A model generated the notes under the pieces. The model had not been told where the DNA came from and ran no database searches. It saw only the letters and a list, made by a program, of their open reading frames with translations. Positions 23,465 through 35,289 of a stretch of 64,000 bases of DNA are shown in pieces. The stretch comes from Peromyscus leucopus (lineage: Eukaryota > Chordata > Mammalia > Rodentia > Cricetidae), in assembly GCF_004664715.2 (NCBI RefSeq), contig NC_051065.1, forward strand, positions 150,804,826-150,868,825. The letters are read 5' to 3'. The position numbers and the translations under genes were made by a program. How positions within the stretch are numbered: the first letter of the stretch is position 1; the number at the start of each line of letters is the position of its first letter.

Positions 23465-23834
23465 ACTTCATCTCAATCATGCTGTCATTCTGATTGACAG
23501 AGAAATTACGACAGTTGTATGAGTTCCTTTTCTCGTTCTTGTGACCAGTTATCTGACAGGGCGAATCGTAAAGGAAAAGGGCTTCTTGTGGCTCCTGGTT
23601 TGAGATAGCCAGAGCGGGAAGAGCATGGCTCTTAGTTGTGGCCAGTGTCTTATTCTCACGAGGCTTCTCTTTTCTCTTAGTTACACCTTTAAAGACAGCC
23701 TATAATATAAGCTGCTGGCAAAATGGGATGTCAACATGCAGAAGAATGAAATTAGATATTTTTCACTGTATAATCATCTCACTGTATTAAAATAAATTTA
23801 AATTTGATCAAGTGCCTAATTTAAAACCTGAGAT

Positions 23835-23983
23835 GGTCTGGGCATGGACATGCACACCTTTAACCTCAGCACTTGGAAGACAGAGGCAGGTGGATTTCAA
23901 TGAATTTGAGGCCAGCCTGATCTACATAGGGAGTTTCAGGCCAGCTGGAGTAACACAATGAGACCCTGTCTCAAAAATAAAAG
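23835..23983 (+). repeat. B1 SINE
   Basis: 'gtctgggcatggacatgcac', 'gaggccagcctgatctacat' and 'gagaccctgtctcaaaaata'. Confidence 0.8.
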
Positions 23984-24054
23984 CAATGAAAATTCAAACC
24001 TGGTGTTATTGCTAAAGGAACATATAGGGATACTTGGATAGAGTCATCAGCAAG

Positions 24055-24900
24055 AATTTTCTGAATATTTAACAAAGGAAGTAGCAAAGGAAGTAACCTT
24101 AAGAATTGACGAATAAAATTATAAAGCTTGCCACAGTGAAAAAAAAGTCAACAGAGCAAACAGCCCACAAACTGGGAGACAATTTTTACCAGCTCTACTG
24201 CAAACAATGGATAATAATTAGAATACAAAAGAGGTACAGATCCTCAACCATCAATCAGTAAACGAGCTAATAACTGAGTAGATAGTTCTTAAAAGAAAAA
24301 ATACAGGTATTAATGATCACATGAACAATAAATATTTTTGAAAGTGCCCACCATCTTTTGCCTTTAGGGAAATGCAAATTATAACTGCTTTGAGATTCCA
24401 TCTCACCTCTCAGAATGACTATCCTCAAGAAAACAAATTTCAACAAATGCTGACAACAGTGTGTGGAAAAGGGAACTGTCATTTACTGTTGGGTGTGGAA
24501 ATTGGTACAGTCAGATAGAAGTAAATACGGAGGCTTCCCAAAAATCTAGAAGTAGAACTATCATGTAATCTTCCTCTTCCACTTTTCCACATGTTCCCAG
24601 CCTCTATATCCTACCACTGAAATACTTTGACATCATGTTTATTTCTGCTCTGTTCACAGTAACAAGGAAATAGATTCAGCTTAGATGTCCATTAATAAAT
24701 GAATAGATAAAGAAAATATATGCACATTAAAATTTTTTATTCATCTGTAAAGAAAAATGAAATTTGCAGGAAAATTGACAAAACTAGAAAATATGTACTA
24801 AGTGCGGTAATCCAGGCCCAGAAAGAGAAATATCATGTGTTCTCTTTCATCTGTGGATCCTAGCTTCTAACTGTTAAATGTAAACATGTAGGTGAGAGTA
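24055..24900 (+). mobile_element. L1 ORF2 3' end, degenerate
   Basis: Diverged LINE-1 downstream of the reverse-transcriptase region: recognisable blocks are 'cagcccacaaactgggagac', 'agggaaatgcaaattataac' and 'tagatgtccattaataaatg', in the order found in rodent L1 ORF2. Many stops and indels break the frame, so it is inactive. The right boundary is unclear; DNA to about 25130 may still be L1 3' UTR. Confidence 0.7.
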
Positions 24901-25188
24901 GGTGCGGGAGAGCCAGGGAACTAGAAGGGGCCGGCTCACGAGTCAGAAAAGAAGAATCTGAGGAAGGCGAGTGGTGGGTGAGGTAGAAGAGCAGATGGTC
25001 TGTGAAGGTGGAAGTCCAAGGGAAACTGTTGCAGAGGATATGGGGGGATTGAGGAGTGAGGTGGGGCAGGGCAGGAGAATCAACCCAAACTAAGGAAGGA
25101 TGAAAAGGCACCAAGAAAAGCTGTATTTTGTATGTTAATTTTTAAAAAGTTACTGTAAAAAAATAGATTTTTAAAAGTTTTGTTCCTG

Positions 25189-25344
25189 AGCCGGGCAGTG
25201 GTGGCGCACGCCTTTAATCCCAGCACTCGGGAGGCAGAGGCAGGCGGATCTCTGTGAGTTCGAGGCCAGCCTGGGCTACCAAGTGAGCGCCAGGAAAGGC
25301 GCAAAGCTACACAGAGAAACCCTGTCTCGGAAAAAAAAAAAAAA
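25189..25344 (+). repeat. B1 SINE, young, 16-bp target duplication
   Basis: A nearly intact B1: 'agccgggcagtggtggcgca', 'ctgggctaccaagtgagcgc', 'ggcgcaaagctacacagaga' and a clean A tail. Target duplications 'aaaagttttgttcctg' at 25173-25188 and 25345-25360 are identical, so insertion is recent. The 'gcgccaggaaaggcgcaaag' variant differs from the common Mus form. Confidence 0.97.
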
Positions 25345-26419
25345 AAAAGTTTTGTTCCTGTGTAGAGAAATGTGAAATTTGCTATGCTGATGGTATTTGA
25401 ATGTTGTTTTTATTTTGAACCATGTGTATGGTGTGTATTTTTGTGTGGGCATGTGTACAGACAATGCATGTTCTTCCTACTGAGTCTTCTCTCCAAGCCC
25501 CTTGATGTGATCTTTCATTCACTAGTCTGTTTTTTGCTTAATTATGTGGGTGTTTGTCCATACTTTCTCACTTTTTCCTCATACAGTCTCTGTCTAGGGA
25601 TTTGTTTCTTCACTTCTACTTTGCTTAGCTTTTATTTGTGTATTTTACTACACTGGTTAGCACTTGTGTAAGAATTTGGCTTGATGGTGATAGCAGATGC
25701 CCCAGTTCTGATTTTAAAGTGAATTTTTCCGACATTTGACCAGTTTCTTTTTGGGCTCTTTCTCTTCTTCTAAAATAGCTGGCAGCAGGTGGATTTTTTG
25801 GGTAGGGTTAGGGGAGACAGTAGTTATAATAAAGGGAAGATATCTTGATTGTAGCCTAAAGTGGGGGTATTGTCTTGTGTTTCACTCAAGAATTGCCTCT
25901 GAGTGCCACTACCACTAGTTACATTTCTTCCTTCTCTAAAATAGTAATTGCCCCGCCACAGTTACATGGTAAAGTATGTATAGGATTATTCGCTTTAACT
26001 TCCATGGCTTCTGACCTCTGAGAATTGATAATGTTAAAAAAGAGAGGAATAGCCTCACTTAAATCATTTCCCTCTTGAATTTCGATTCTGATAGATTTCT
26101 GAGACTGTTTTAGACTCGGTAGCTTCTACCTTCCAGGAGTGAGATTACAGGGGTGAATCAAAACTCTGTTTTACTTCTGATATTTTCTTTTGCAGGGCAC
26201 TCACTAAGAACTGTCTGAATTTTGGGCTTTGAAGGGTAATGAGGAAAAATAGACTTTGAGGAATCAGCATTTCCATGCATCTTTTTACTGAGACTACTAA
26301 CATGCCATTTGTAATCTGTTGCTGGCACTTAAATGAATTTTGAAAATTGCATTCATACATTAAAATACCTGATAGTTTATTTATAATTGTATCCATGTTA
26401 AAAAAAAAAAAAACAACAG

Positions 26420-26575
26420 TTTTTTTTTTTTTTCCAAGACAAGGTTTCTCTGTGTCATTTTGGTTCCTGTCCTGGATCTCGCTCTGTAGACCAGGCTGGC
26501 CTTGAACTCACAGAGATCCGCCTGGCTCTGCCTCCTGAGTGCTGGGATTAAAGGTGTGTGCCATTGCTCCCCGGC
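26420..26575 (-). repeat. B1 SINE (cricetid-type)
   Basis: Reverse B1 with 'cattttggttcctgtcctgg' and 'ggccttgaactcacagagat'. It is bounded on the left by a T tract and an adjoining A tract (26400-26413). Confidence 0.85.
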
Positions 26576-26744
26576 TTTACAACAATGATTTTTACAGTTT
26601 TAATATTATCAGAAATAAAAATTTACTGCTTGCTAAGAGAATAATACCCAAATCAGAGACTAAAAAGAAAAGACTGTCTTGTCTTTATCAGAAAACCAAT
26701 CAACCAACCTACCAAACAAACAACACAAATCCAGTCTGGAGCCA

Positions 26745-26830
26745 GGGCATAGCTAGGTGGTAGAATACTGGCCTGTCATGAGCAAGGTTCTGGGTTTGAT
26801 CCCTAGTACTATAAAAACACACACACTCAC
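26745..26830 (+). repeat. ID-like SINE
   Basis: 'gggcatagctaggtggtaga', 'ggttctgggtttgatcccta' and a CA-rich tail. Confidence 0.5.
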
Positions 26831-26884
26831 CCCCCCACTCACTCTTGTGCGCACACGCATAAAATCTCTTTAGAAGTCACACGA

Positions 26885-27055
26885 GTGATCTGATGAGACA
26901 GCTCAGTGCGAAAGGTGCTGCTGCAAGATGATGGTGCTGAGCTTGATTTCCAGAACCATGTGGGAGAAGGAGAGAACTGACTTGAAAGTTGTCCTCTGAC
27001 TTCCACACTTGTACCGTGGCTGGTGCACACATACACGCTCGTGCTGTCTTCCCCT
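26885..27055 (+). repeat. B3/RSINE-like SINE
   Basis: 'gatctgatgagacagctcag', 'gtgctgagcttgatttccag' and 'agttgtcctctgacttccac' match the head and body of this tRNA-derived class. Confidence 0.5.
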
Positions 27056-27222
27056 CCCCTCTTTCTCTCACACAGAGTAAGAAAAATGCTGTAAAAATCA
27101 TGAGTAGTGCTAAGTGAAAAATGACAAAATTGGAAAGATTTGTGGCATACACAGAAAGTAAAAGTTTACTTTGCTAGTAATATTACATGAAGAATCACCT
27201 CCTTACTGGAATACTGGTATCT

Positions 27223-27578
27223 TAGTTACTTTTCTGTTGCTGGAGAAAATACCCCAGCAGTAGAAACGTAAAAAGAGGAGGCTTGACTTTGGTTTACAGT
27301 TTGAGGTGTTGTGGATCACAGGAGGGAAGGCAGGGCAGCAGGGGTTTGAAACAGCTGGTCAGGTTGCCCCCACAGCTGGAGAGAAGAGAGAGACATGTCT
27401 GTGCTGCGCTAGCTTCCTCCTTTTCATATACTCTAGAATTGAAGCCTGGGGAATGGTGCTGATCACTTGTCGTGTGGGTCTTTTAGCCTCAGGTAACCTC
27501 ATCAGTCATCCTTCACTGGTATGCCATGTGTCTTGTCTCCTAGATGATTCCAGATCACTCGAAGTTGACAGTTAACAC
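27223..27578 (-). repeat. rodent repeat family C copy
   Basis: 'cttagttacttttctgttgc' at the left and 'gttgacagttaacactaacc' at the right match the ends of the copies at 43812-44180 and around 44889-46300. Internal 'aacagctggtcaggttgccc' is also shared. Orientation label is arbitrary. Confidence 0.5.
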
Positions 27579-28412
27579 TAACCATCGCTTGTCGATAAAA
27601 TGGAAATAGTATACCAAAGAATTACATTCACAGAATCAAAGAATATAATGTTACTTTGCCAGGGTTTGAGAAAAAGGAACTATGGAGAGCTATGTGCCAG
27701 TGTCCATAGATTTTCAGTGAAGCAAGATGAGAAAGATGTAGTCCAGCAGTGTACCTGCAGTCAACAACAGCATTTTAGACCCTTGAAATCCTTAGGAAGA
27801 TAGGGTTATGTTAAGCAGTTTTACTTTTTGATTAGTATGCATCACTTTGGCCTCAAACTTGAGATACTCCTGCCTCAGTCTTCCAAATACTGATATTATA
27901 GACATGTACTATTATGCCTGGTTTTGGTGTTTGTGTGGTGTTCATGAATTTGTGTGGGTGTATGTATGATACTGAAGGTTAAATTATAATTAAAAATATA
28001 TATTAACCACTCATTAAATACTAGTACTTGCTAATTAATGTTTGCAATAATTAAAAACCATCTTGTGTTTTGAAATAAATTTTGTTTTTATTCCTGCTGA
28101 TGTAGTCTACCCTCTCCCTTTACAATACCTTCTGTTAAATTTTGAGAAGTCTAGATTTTATTGTGGCTTATAAAACTAAAGGGCTGCCATGCTTATTTTC
28201 TTGGTAGGAGTAAGCACAAATTAAATTGCTGATAATTGTGGCTTATTACCAAAATTTTAAAATTTGAATGAAAAGAGGATAAGGTAAATCCTAATTTGCT
28301 GAATGCAGATTTCTGAGAACCCTTAGAGCTATTTTTAGCTGCTTGCAAGCTGCTCTGTCTTTGCTAATTGAAGGGAAAGCTGATTTTGGGTGTTTTTTTG
28401 TGATGTTCCCAG

Positions 28413-28826
28413 CACATGCAGATGACGATCCAGGCTCTCCAGGATGAGTTGCGGATTCAGAGGGACTTGAATCAGCTGTTTCAGCAAGATAGCAGCAGGC
28501 CTGGAGAGCCTTGTGTGGCGGAGCTGACAGAGGAGAACTTCCAGAGGCTGCACACTGAGCACGAGCGGCAAGCCAAGGAGCTCTTCCTTTTGCGGAAGAC
28601 CCTGGAGGAAATGGAGCTGCGGATTGAAACGCAGAAGCAGACCCTAAGTGCTCGGGATGAGTCCATTAAGAAGCTTCTGGAGATGTTACAGAGCAAAGGG
28701 CTGTCTGCCAAAGCCACGGAGGAAGACCACGAAAGAACAAGACGGCTAGCAGAGGCAGAGATGCACGTCCACCACCTAGAAAGTCTGTTGGAGCAAAAGG
28801 AAAAAGAGAATAATATGTTGAGAGAG
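28413..28826 (+). CDS. Erc1: Erc1 internal exon 1 of 5 in window (138 codons)
   Basis: Erc1 (ELKS/CAST family) encodes a long coiled-coil scaffold of presynaptic active zones and of cortical secretory and adhesion sites; family members bind RIM, liprin-alpha, bassoon, LL5beta and Rab6, and ELKS has been linked to IKK. The exon translates without a stop from HMQMTIQALQDEL to LLEQKEKENNMLRE, with heptad-like leucines and dense Glu/Lys/Arg. The acceptor is 'tgttcccag' ending at 28412; the donor is GAG|gtgagt at 28827. It is 414 bp, phase 0/0. The match to recalled mammalian ERC1 is near-identical; the paralogue ERC2 is similar here, but exons 4 and 5 decide for ERC1. If the intron were retained, translation would run to a stop at 29013. 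Confidence 0.96.
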
Positions 28827-29488
28827 GTGAGTGACTGCCTTTTCAGTTGGAATTTCCTGATTGTCTTTCCCCTTATTAATCAGAATCTTGACCTAGATAG
28901 ATTGATGTGCTCTGCTGTGCTGCTGACTAGGAATTTCATCTTTTGTGTTTTAGTGCTTCACTGGTTCTTTCTTCTTGAATTGAATGACATCATCTGGCAT
29001 ATCTGTTATCAATAACATCCCTACTCCTGTCACCCTCCATGTGATTCCTAGGTACTCCTGAGTCACTGGGGGGATACAGGATTGTTTTGATTTGTTACTT
29101 GCCTCAATTTGTTCATAGAGACAGAACAGCAAAACCAGAAACAGTGTAGCAGCCAATTGCTGCCCAATAAAAAATACTAGTAAGAGACAGTACACTGTTA
29201 CCTCATTTCGCCTATGCTGGTGAAGCTTAAGCAGGAATGAATGTTTGCCTGTGGTTTCCCTGGAAACGACACCTTGCTGTGAAAGATATGTGTTAAAAAT
29301 CATTTGCCCTGGAGGTGTAGCCAGAAGGAGTGATGTAGAGACACACTGTTTTAGAGGAAACAGACTTAAGCTGGCTCTGTGATTAGACCTCACTTTCTGA
29401 GGCAGTGTCATTTTAAGAAAGTGTTAAGGAAGAATTCATCTTACCTGGAGCTAATTTAAAACTGTAACAGATTTTATAAATCTAGTGT

Positions 29489-29906
29489 CTTAGTTAGGGT
29501 GTCTGTTGCTGTGATAAAACACCATGACCAAAAGCAACTTGGGGAGAAAAGGGTTGATTTCACTTACAGTTTGTATCCCAGCCCCTCACTGAGGGAAGTC
29601 AGGACAGGAACTCAAGCAGGGCAGGAACCTGGAGGCAGGAGCTTATGAGAGGCCATGGAGGGTGCTGCTTGCTTACTTCATCCCTATGGCTTGCTCAGCC
29701 TGTTACTTGTCCGTCCCCAGACCATCTTCCCAGGGATGGCACCCCCCACCCTGGGCTGGGCCCTTCTACATCTATCACTAATGAAGAAAATGCACTGCAG
29801 ACTTGCTCACAGGCCACCCTGGTGGGAGCATTTTCTTAGTTGGCGTTCCCTCTTCCAAAATGACTCTAGCTTGTGTCAGGTTGACATAAAACTAGCCAGT
29901 GCTTCT
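29489..29906 (-). repeat. rodent repeat family B copy
   Basis: Plus strand 'tgtcttagttagggtgtctg' and 'tgataaaacaccatgaccaa' at the left, 'caggttgacataaaactagc' at the right; it is the reverse of the copy at 23051-23464. The short open frames here belong to the repeat. Confidence 0.65.
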
Positions 29907-30087
29907 GGTTAGGCATACAATTCGATTTAGCTTCCCTGGGATTACAGGTACATACTGTCATAGCCAGCTAACTTTCAAAGTGTGATGGGTGGCAGGGGAG
30001 TGGGGATCCTCACATTGTTAGGATGAGTCTGAATAGTCCCCTTTGAACATGATTTTGGAGGAAGGAAATTAAAAAACAAGCATGTCC

Positions 30088-30300
30088 AACTGGGCATGGT
30101 AAAGCACGCCTTCAATCCCAGTACTTGGAAGACAGGCAGGTGGATCTCTGGGAGTTGGAAGCCAGCTTGGTCCACACAGTGAGAGAGTGTCACAAACAAA
30201 CAAACAAACAAACAAAACCACCCAGGAAACTTAACAATGACAGCAAAAACTATGGAGCTGCCAGGTGTGGTGGTGCATGCTTTTAATCCCTGCACAGAGC
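30088..30300 (+). repeat. B1 SINE followed by a truncated B1
   Basis: The first B1 runs 30088-30215 ('aactgggcatggtaaagcac', 'gaagccagcttggtccacac', (AAAC)n tail). A second copy starts at about 30258 ('gctgccaggtgtggtggtgc') and breaks off near 30300. Confidence 0.7.
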
Positions 30301-31048
30301 TGAGTCTGAGTAATCAATTCCTTTTTATAGCTAAAGTACTGAAAAAACTTGAGAGCTTTAGACTATTTTAAAAATGTAAGAAGTTGTATGAATAAACTCC
30401 GTACATGGTATGGGAGATATATCCCCCTGTGAATATACCACCAACAGTTCAACCTGCCATTTGTGCATAAGATCTTACAGGAAACACAGTCATGCTACTT
30501 AACATTGCTTGAGGGCAAGTGGACACAGTGTCTTTGGAAATACTTCTTTGTTTTCTTACTTTAAGACTTAGCTCACATGTCAGTTCTGCACTGAAGTTTC
30601 AGTGTATAGTGTTGCATGTACATGCAGTAGCAGTGATCAGATTACTGAGATCATACATGTGTGTTTCTTTAGTGTTCACTTGCCATTTTACACTAAAGAT
30701 ATATATTTTCTGTCTTTGTTTAGGTTAGTATAACAAAAACTGTAGATGCTTGCTTCTCATAGTTCTGGAGACTGGGAGTCCAAGACCAGGGCACTAGTGC
30801 CAGGTGAGGCCCCACGTCTTAGTTTTTGGTCAGCATTCTTCCTGCTGTGTTAGACAGCAGGAAAGAGTCCGACAGTCCTCTATGATCTTTTAATAAGGAA
30901 TGAGATTGTCCTTAAAACTGAATTACTGAACAAAAAACCCACCTCCTAATACTGTTTTGTTGGGGATTTAGGATTTGAGCATGTGAGTCTGGAGTATCCA
31001 AATCACTTTTCTTTCTTTCTTTCTTTCTTTTTTTTGAGACAGACTCTT

Positions 31049-31241
31049 TTTTTTTTTTTTAAAAGATTTATTTATTTATTATGTATACATTGTTCTGTCT
31101 GTACATATCCCCACAGGCCAGAAGAGGGCACCAGATCTCATTACAGATGGTTGTGAGCCACCATGTGGTTGCTGGGAATTGAACTCAGGACCTTTGGAAG
31201 AGCAAGCAGTGCTCTTAACCTCTGAGCCATCTCTCCAGCCC
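31049..31241 (-). repeat. B2 SINE nested in a B1-like fragment
   Basis: Reverse B2: 'aaaagatttatttatttatt' tail, 'ccagaagagggcaccagatc' body and 'gagccatctctccagcc' head complement. Identical 'gagacagactctt' repeats at 31036-31048 and 31242-31254 show insertion into a reverse B1 ('tttttgagacagactct' continuing after 31254). Confidence 0.93.
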
Positions 31242-31494
31242 GAGACAGACTCTTAAGAATCTTACTAAGTAGCCTTGGCTCTCCTTGGATACCCCTCACC
31301 CCAAACCAAGGATGCTAGATAAAATATACATTTTTACCACCAGACCAAATAAATGCTTAATAAAATAAGAACTGAATGATAGTTTTATAGTCTGGTAAAA
31401 TAACGGTACTGTGACTATATATTAGAAAGCATTCTACTGACATACTGAAATTAGGAGGAGGTCAAGATGGTTGTGCTAAATCGTGTTTAACACT

Positions 31495-31826
31495 GTGGCG
31501 GTTTGGATGTAACTGGCCCCCATAATCCGAGAGGGAGTGGCACTATTAGGAGCTGTGGCTTTGTTGGAGTGGGTATGGCCTTGTTGGAGGAAGTGTGTCA
31601 CTGTGGAGGTTTCCTATGCTCAGGATGCTGCCCATTGAGTCAGTCAATTTCCTGTTGCCTGCTAGATATAGGTCTCTTAGCTACTCTAGCACAATGTTCC
31701 CCACCGTGATGGTAATGGACTAAACCTCTGAAACTGTAAGCAAGCCACCCCAATTAAATGTTTTCCTTGTAAGAGTTGCCGTGATCATGGCATCTCTTCA
31801 CAGCAATAGAAACCCTAACTAAGGCA
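31495..31826 (+). repeat. rodent repeat family A copy
   Basis: 'tgtggcggtttggatgtaac', 'ggccttgttggaggaagtgt', 'aacctctgaaactgtaagca' and 'gcaatagaaaccctaactaa' occur in the same order as at 38356-38715. 'aattaaatg' lies near the 3' end. Confidence 0.7.
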
Positions 31827-33215
31827 GACAGCATTTTCGAAGTTTTATCTATTTATTCCAACTAGAGAAGGGAATAGAATAAATAATATCAGTAATGGAA
31901 AGGATGGGACTCAATTTTCATTATTGCAGAAACTAATATACAAATGTCATTAAATTAAATTCCCTTAAATGTATCAATTTAGCATATCTATGCTGGGAAT
32001 CCTCTGGTAACTCTGGAGAGACTTACGGTAGGTAGATCATGAAACATGCATTTTAATCCACTGGTGGTTTCTATCTGTCCTACCAGGACTTGGGAGACAG
32101 TGACAGAATTAAAGTTCAAGGCCAGTCTGATCAAGGAAAACAGAATAGAATCTAGAGATAATGCAGTGTTAAGTATTTGATGAATATTTTGAGATAATGA
32201 CCATCATTTAGAAAATACCTGGTTATGTAAAATTAAGTTCTAGATGAGGTCAAGAACTACCTAAAAAGAGACATTAGAAGAAAATGTAAACAAAAACTTC
32301 ATTAAATATAATCTTTGACATGAAAGACTTGTTGCTATAGCAAGAACATTAATAAATTAATTATGTATATTAGAGGATATAAACAAAGATATAGTGATAA
32401 CCTGGGGCATAGATTTTTTAGCATGTACCTTGACCTTACTTATAGACTTGTTTCTAAAGTCCTAAGAGGCTAGAGGGGCTTGATCCTACTTTATCTTTTT
32501 CATTTATTCCCTTACTCAGTGATTATTTAGCCCTTAGTGTGTGCTTGATCTTGTAGATAAAGTGGAGATAAATTTTTACAGTCTGTGTTCTTCTGAGACC
32601 CCCAGATTTGAACTGGAGAGTTGGTTCTGCAGTTAAGAGTGCTTCCTGTACTCTCACTTCATTCAGCACATGGAAGAGTGATATGCCTTTCGATCACTGG
32701 CTTCCCAGCCTTGGTAAATGATAACAGTAAAATAACGTTTATGATATTAATCATTACAATTTTTCTGTTTGATTTATGAACATGATTCTATGAACCCCAC
32801 CAAAATTAAAACTAAAATTTTGATTGAGTACTATATATTTTCTGTTTGTGTTGAGTTCCATTGTTGTTCAAACATGAATTTTCTGTTGGTAATGGAATTA
32901 TATCTTCGCTTGACTTGCTAGATTTTGTGCTTTGCTGGCCCTTTCCTTTGATAGATGAGTGAGGACATCTGTTGGACAAGCAGTAAATTACATGCCATAC
33001 TTGGTTAGTGCTTTGGTCTTGAACAGTTGGAGTTGTAACAAACTTTGCAGATGATTGCTATACAGCAAACTTCGAGAGCTAATCTATGATTCTCAGTGTC
33101 TTGGCAGAGGAGATTGAAATTAGATAGTTGGCTATGGAATTTTAAGAAAATTTTATTCAATTTTATTTTATTATCCAAAGCGTTTCATCTCAACAATATA
33201 TTTCAGATCTCTTTG

Positions 33216-33217
<2 letters not shown>

Positions 33218-33252
<35 letters not shown>

Positions 33253-33384
33253 TGAGGTCTGGCTATTTAGCCTAGGATGGCCTGGGACTTTTTATGTAGA
33301 CTAGGCTAGCCTTCAGCCTTTGTGATCCATCTGCTTCTGCCTCCCCAGTGTAGGGATTACAGTTGTGTTCAGTCATACCAGGCT
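33218..33384 (-). repeat. B1-like SINE, old
   Basis: A run of about 30 T followed by 'ggctatttagcctaggatgg' and 'cctccccagtgtagggatta'; heavily diverged. Confidence 0.55.
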
Positions 33385-33666
33385 ACATGTTCTTTTAATG
33401 AGTTAAACATTCTGTTTGGCTGGGTTTGTTTGTTTGTTTTGTTTCCTATAACGTTTTAATCCAAATCTTGTTAGTACAGATTTTCACCTCTTAGGGTTTA
33501 TAAAAATGTTTGAGGTTAAAAGTGATAATATTTGTATAGATTCTAGACTGTGAATTCAGAATTTTTATTTAGCATATTTGAGAAGTACCTGTGAGCTTTC
33601 TTGGCAGTTGGAAGTTACAAGACTAAGAAAGCAATAGAGATGTATAGAGAAAGAAACAGACATTGG

Positions 33667-33830
33667 ACTGGGGATGTATCTTAGTTGATTTAATTTCAGC
33701 ACTGTATAAACCATGGGAAGGTGGAATCAGGAGGATCAGTAATCCAAAGGTCAGTTGTGTCTACATAGGGAGTTCTAGGCTATCCTGGTCTGTATGAGAT
33801 CTTGTCTCATAGAGGAAGATAAAAGAAGCA
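33667..33830 (+). repeat. B4-like (ID-B1 composite) SINE, old
   Basis: 'ggggatgtatcttagttgat', 'tgtctacatagggagttcta' and 'atgagatcttgtctcataga' keep the order of an ID head fused to a B1-like body. Confidence 0.35.
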
Positions 33831-33950
33831 ACAACAGATAGTGAATAGGAGTTAGAATGAAAAATAATCCCAATATTAATATGTTTGATCTTTTGTTCTG
33901 ATTTTGGAAAATGAGAACAATTACATACCTTGTTTATTTAGATATTTCCT

Positions 33951-34150
33951 GTTTTTTTTTCAAAAATTTATTTATTTTTACTTTATGTACATTGGCATTT
34001 TGCCTACCTATATGTCTGTGTGAGAGTGTCAGATCCCCTGGCACTGGAGTTACAGACAGTTGTGAGCTGCCATGTGGGTGCTGGGAATTGAACCCAGGTC
34101 CTCTGAAAGAGCAACCAGTGCTTTTAGCCACTGAACCATCTCTCTAGCTC
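33951..34150 (-). repeat. B2 SINE
   Basis: Reverse B2 with 'cagttgtgagctgccatgtg', 'gggaattgaacccaggtcct' and 'cactgaaccatctctctagc'. Confidence 0.85.
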
Positions 34151-34634
34151 CTTATTCTTGTTTTTATTGTATCATTTTCCTTTCATTTCCATTTTGTCAA
34201 GAAGATAGGCTGTCTTAGTATATAATGCAGCTGCTAGCGATGGCAAAGGGCTGTGATCCCACACTGTTCATCACTGGATGAGAGAAGGCACCTAGCAAGT
34301 GGTGAGGAGCCTTTCCATGTCGTTTTCCTTCTCCAGCTTTTCTGTGAATACAGTACAGTCATCTAGAGCTTGTGTGTAGGATTGACTCTGGGAGGAGACT
34401 TCACAAACGTTTGACCTAAGAGCAATGAGGGTTGAAACTGAAATTTGAAAAAAGAGAAACGTCAGACTTTTAAAGTGCTACTTTCTGTCATCAGTTCTTT
34501 CTTTCAGTCATGTTGATAAAAATCAGCCTATTTTTATGGCATTGGGGATTGGAAATATGGCCTTTCACATGCTAAGCCCGGGGCTGTACTATTGAATTAA
34601 TACACATTATTATTATAATTATCATTATTTTATG

Positions 34635-34708
34635 ATTACAGAGATTGAACCTAGGGTCTAATGCATGCCAGGCAAGTGCTGTACCATTGAGCTAAATCTC
34701 CAGCCTAT
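34635..34708 (-). repeat. ID-like SINE
   Basis: 'agattgaacctagggtctaa', 'ccaggcaagtgctgtaccat' and 'gagctaaatctccagcc': reverse ID body. Confidence 0.6.
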
Positions 34709-34950
34709 TTCTTTTTAAAATGAAGGAATTTACTGAAGAAAAGGAGCATAAATTGTTCCTAACTTGTTTTCAAACTTCAGGTTATCCATTCGTTGGTAAA
34801 TTAGAGGAGATAACATATTTCTTATTTACACTAGAAACTATGCAATGTTATTAGGAAATTCAAATAATTCTAAATATTTATAAATACATAATTCTACCCA
34901 TATGTATTTATATAAATTATCCATTTATATTAAAAATTAAAAAAAAATAA

Positions 34951-35118
34951 GCCAGGTGCTAGTGCACGCCTTTAATCCTAGCACTCGGGAGGCAGAGCCA
35001 GGTGGATCTCTGTGAGTTTGAGGCCAGCCTGGTCTACAGAGTGAGATCCAGGACAGGCATCAAAACTACACAGAGAAACCCTGTCTCAAAAAACAAAACA
35101 ACAACAACAACAACAACA
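34951..35118 (+). repeat. B1 SINE (cricetid-type)
   Basis: 'gccaggtgctagtgcacgcc', 'gaggccagcctggtctacag' and the 'acaggcatcaaaactacaca' variant, then a (CAA)n tail. Confidence 0.9.
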
Positions 35119-35188
35119 CACACACACACATATATGTATATGTATATATATATATGTGTATGTATATATAATATATTATATATATATA
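35119..35188 (+). repeat. (AC)n then (TATG/TA)n microsatellite
   Basis: Grows out of the A-rich tail of the preceding B1: 'cacacacacacatatatgta' followed by alternating TA to 35187. The reverse B1 fragment 35188-35272 follows ('tctcactgtgtagacaggca', 'accatgcccagc'). Confidence 0.85.
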
Positions 35189-35289
35189 GTCTCACTGTGT
35201 AGACAGGCAGGTTTTGAATTCACCTTTGCCTCTTGAGTGCTGAAATGAAAAGTGTAAGCCACCATGCCCAGCTTTTACCTATAATTCAT

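Noticed and set aside
28827..29015. Extension of the Erc1 frame past exon 1 to a stop at 29013
   Set aside because: The GTGAGT donor at 28827 and a perfect in-frame junction to 41933 show this is intron read-through, and the added residues do not resemble ERC1.
29645..29912. 64-85 codon frames
   Set aside because: Inside a family B interspersed repeat.
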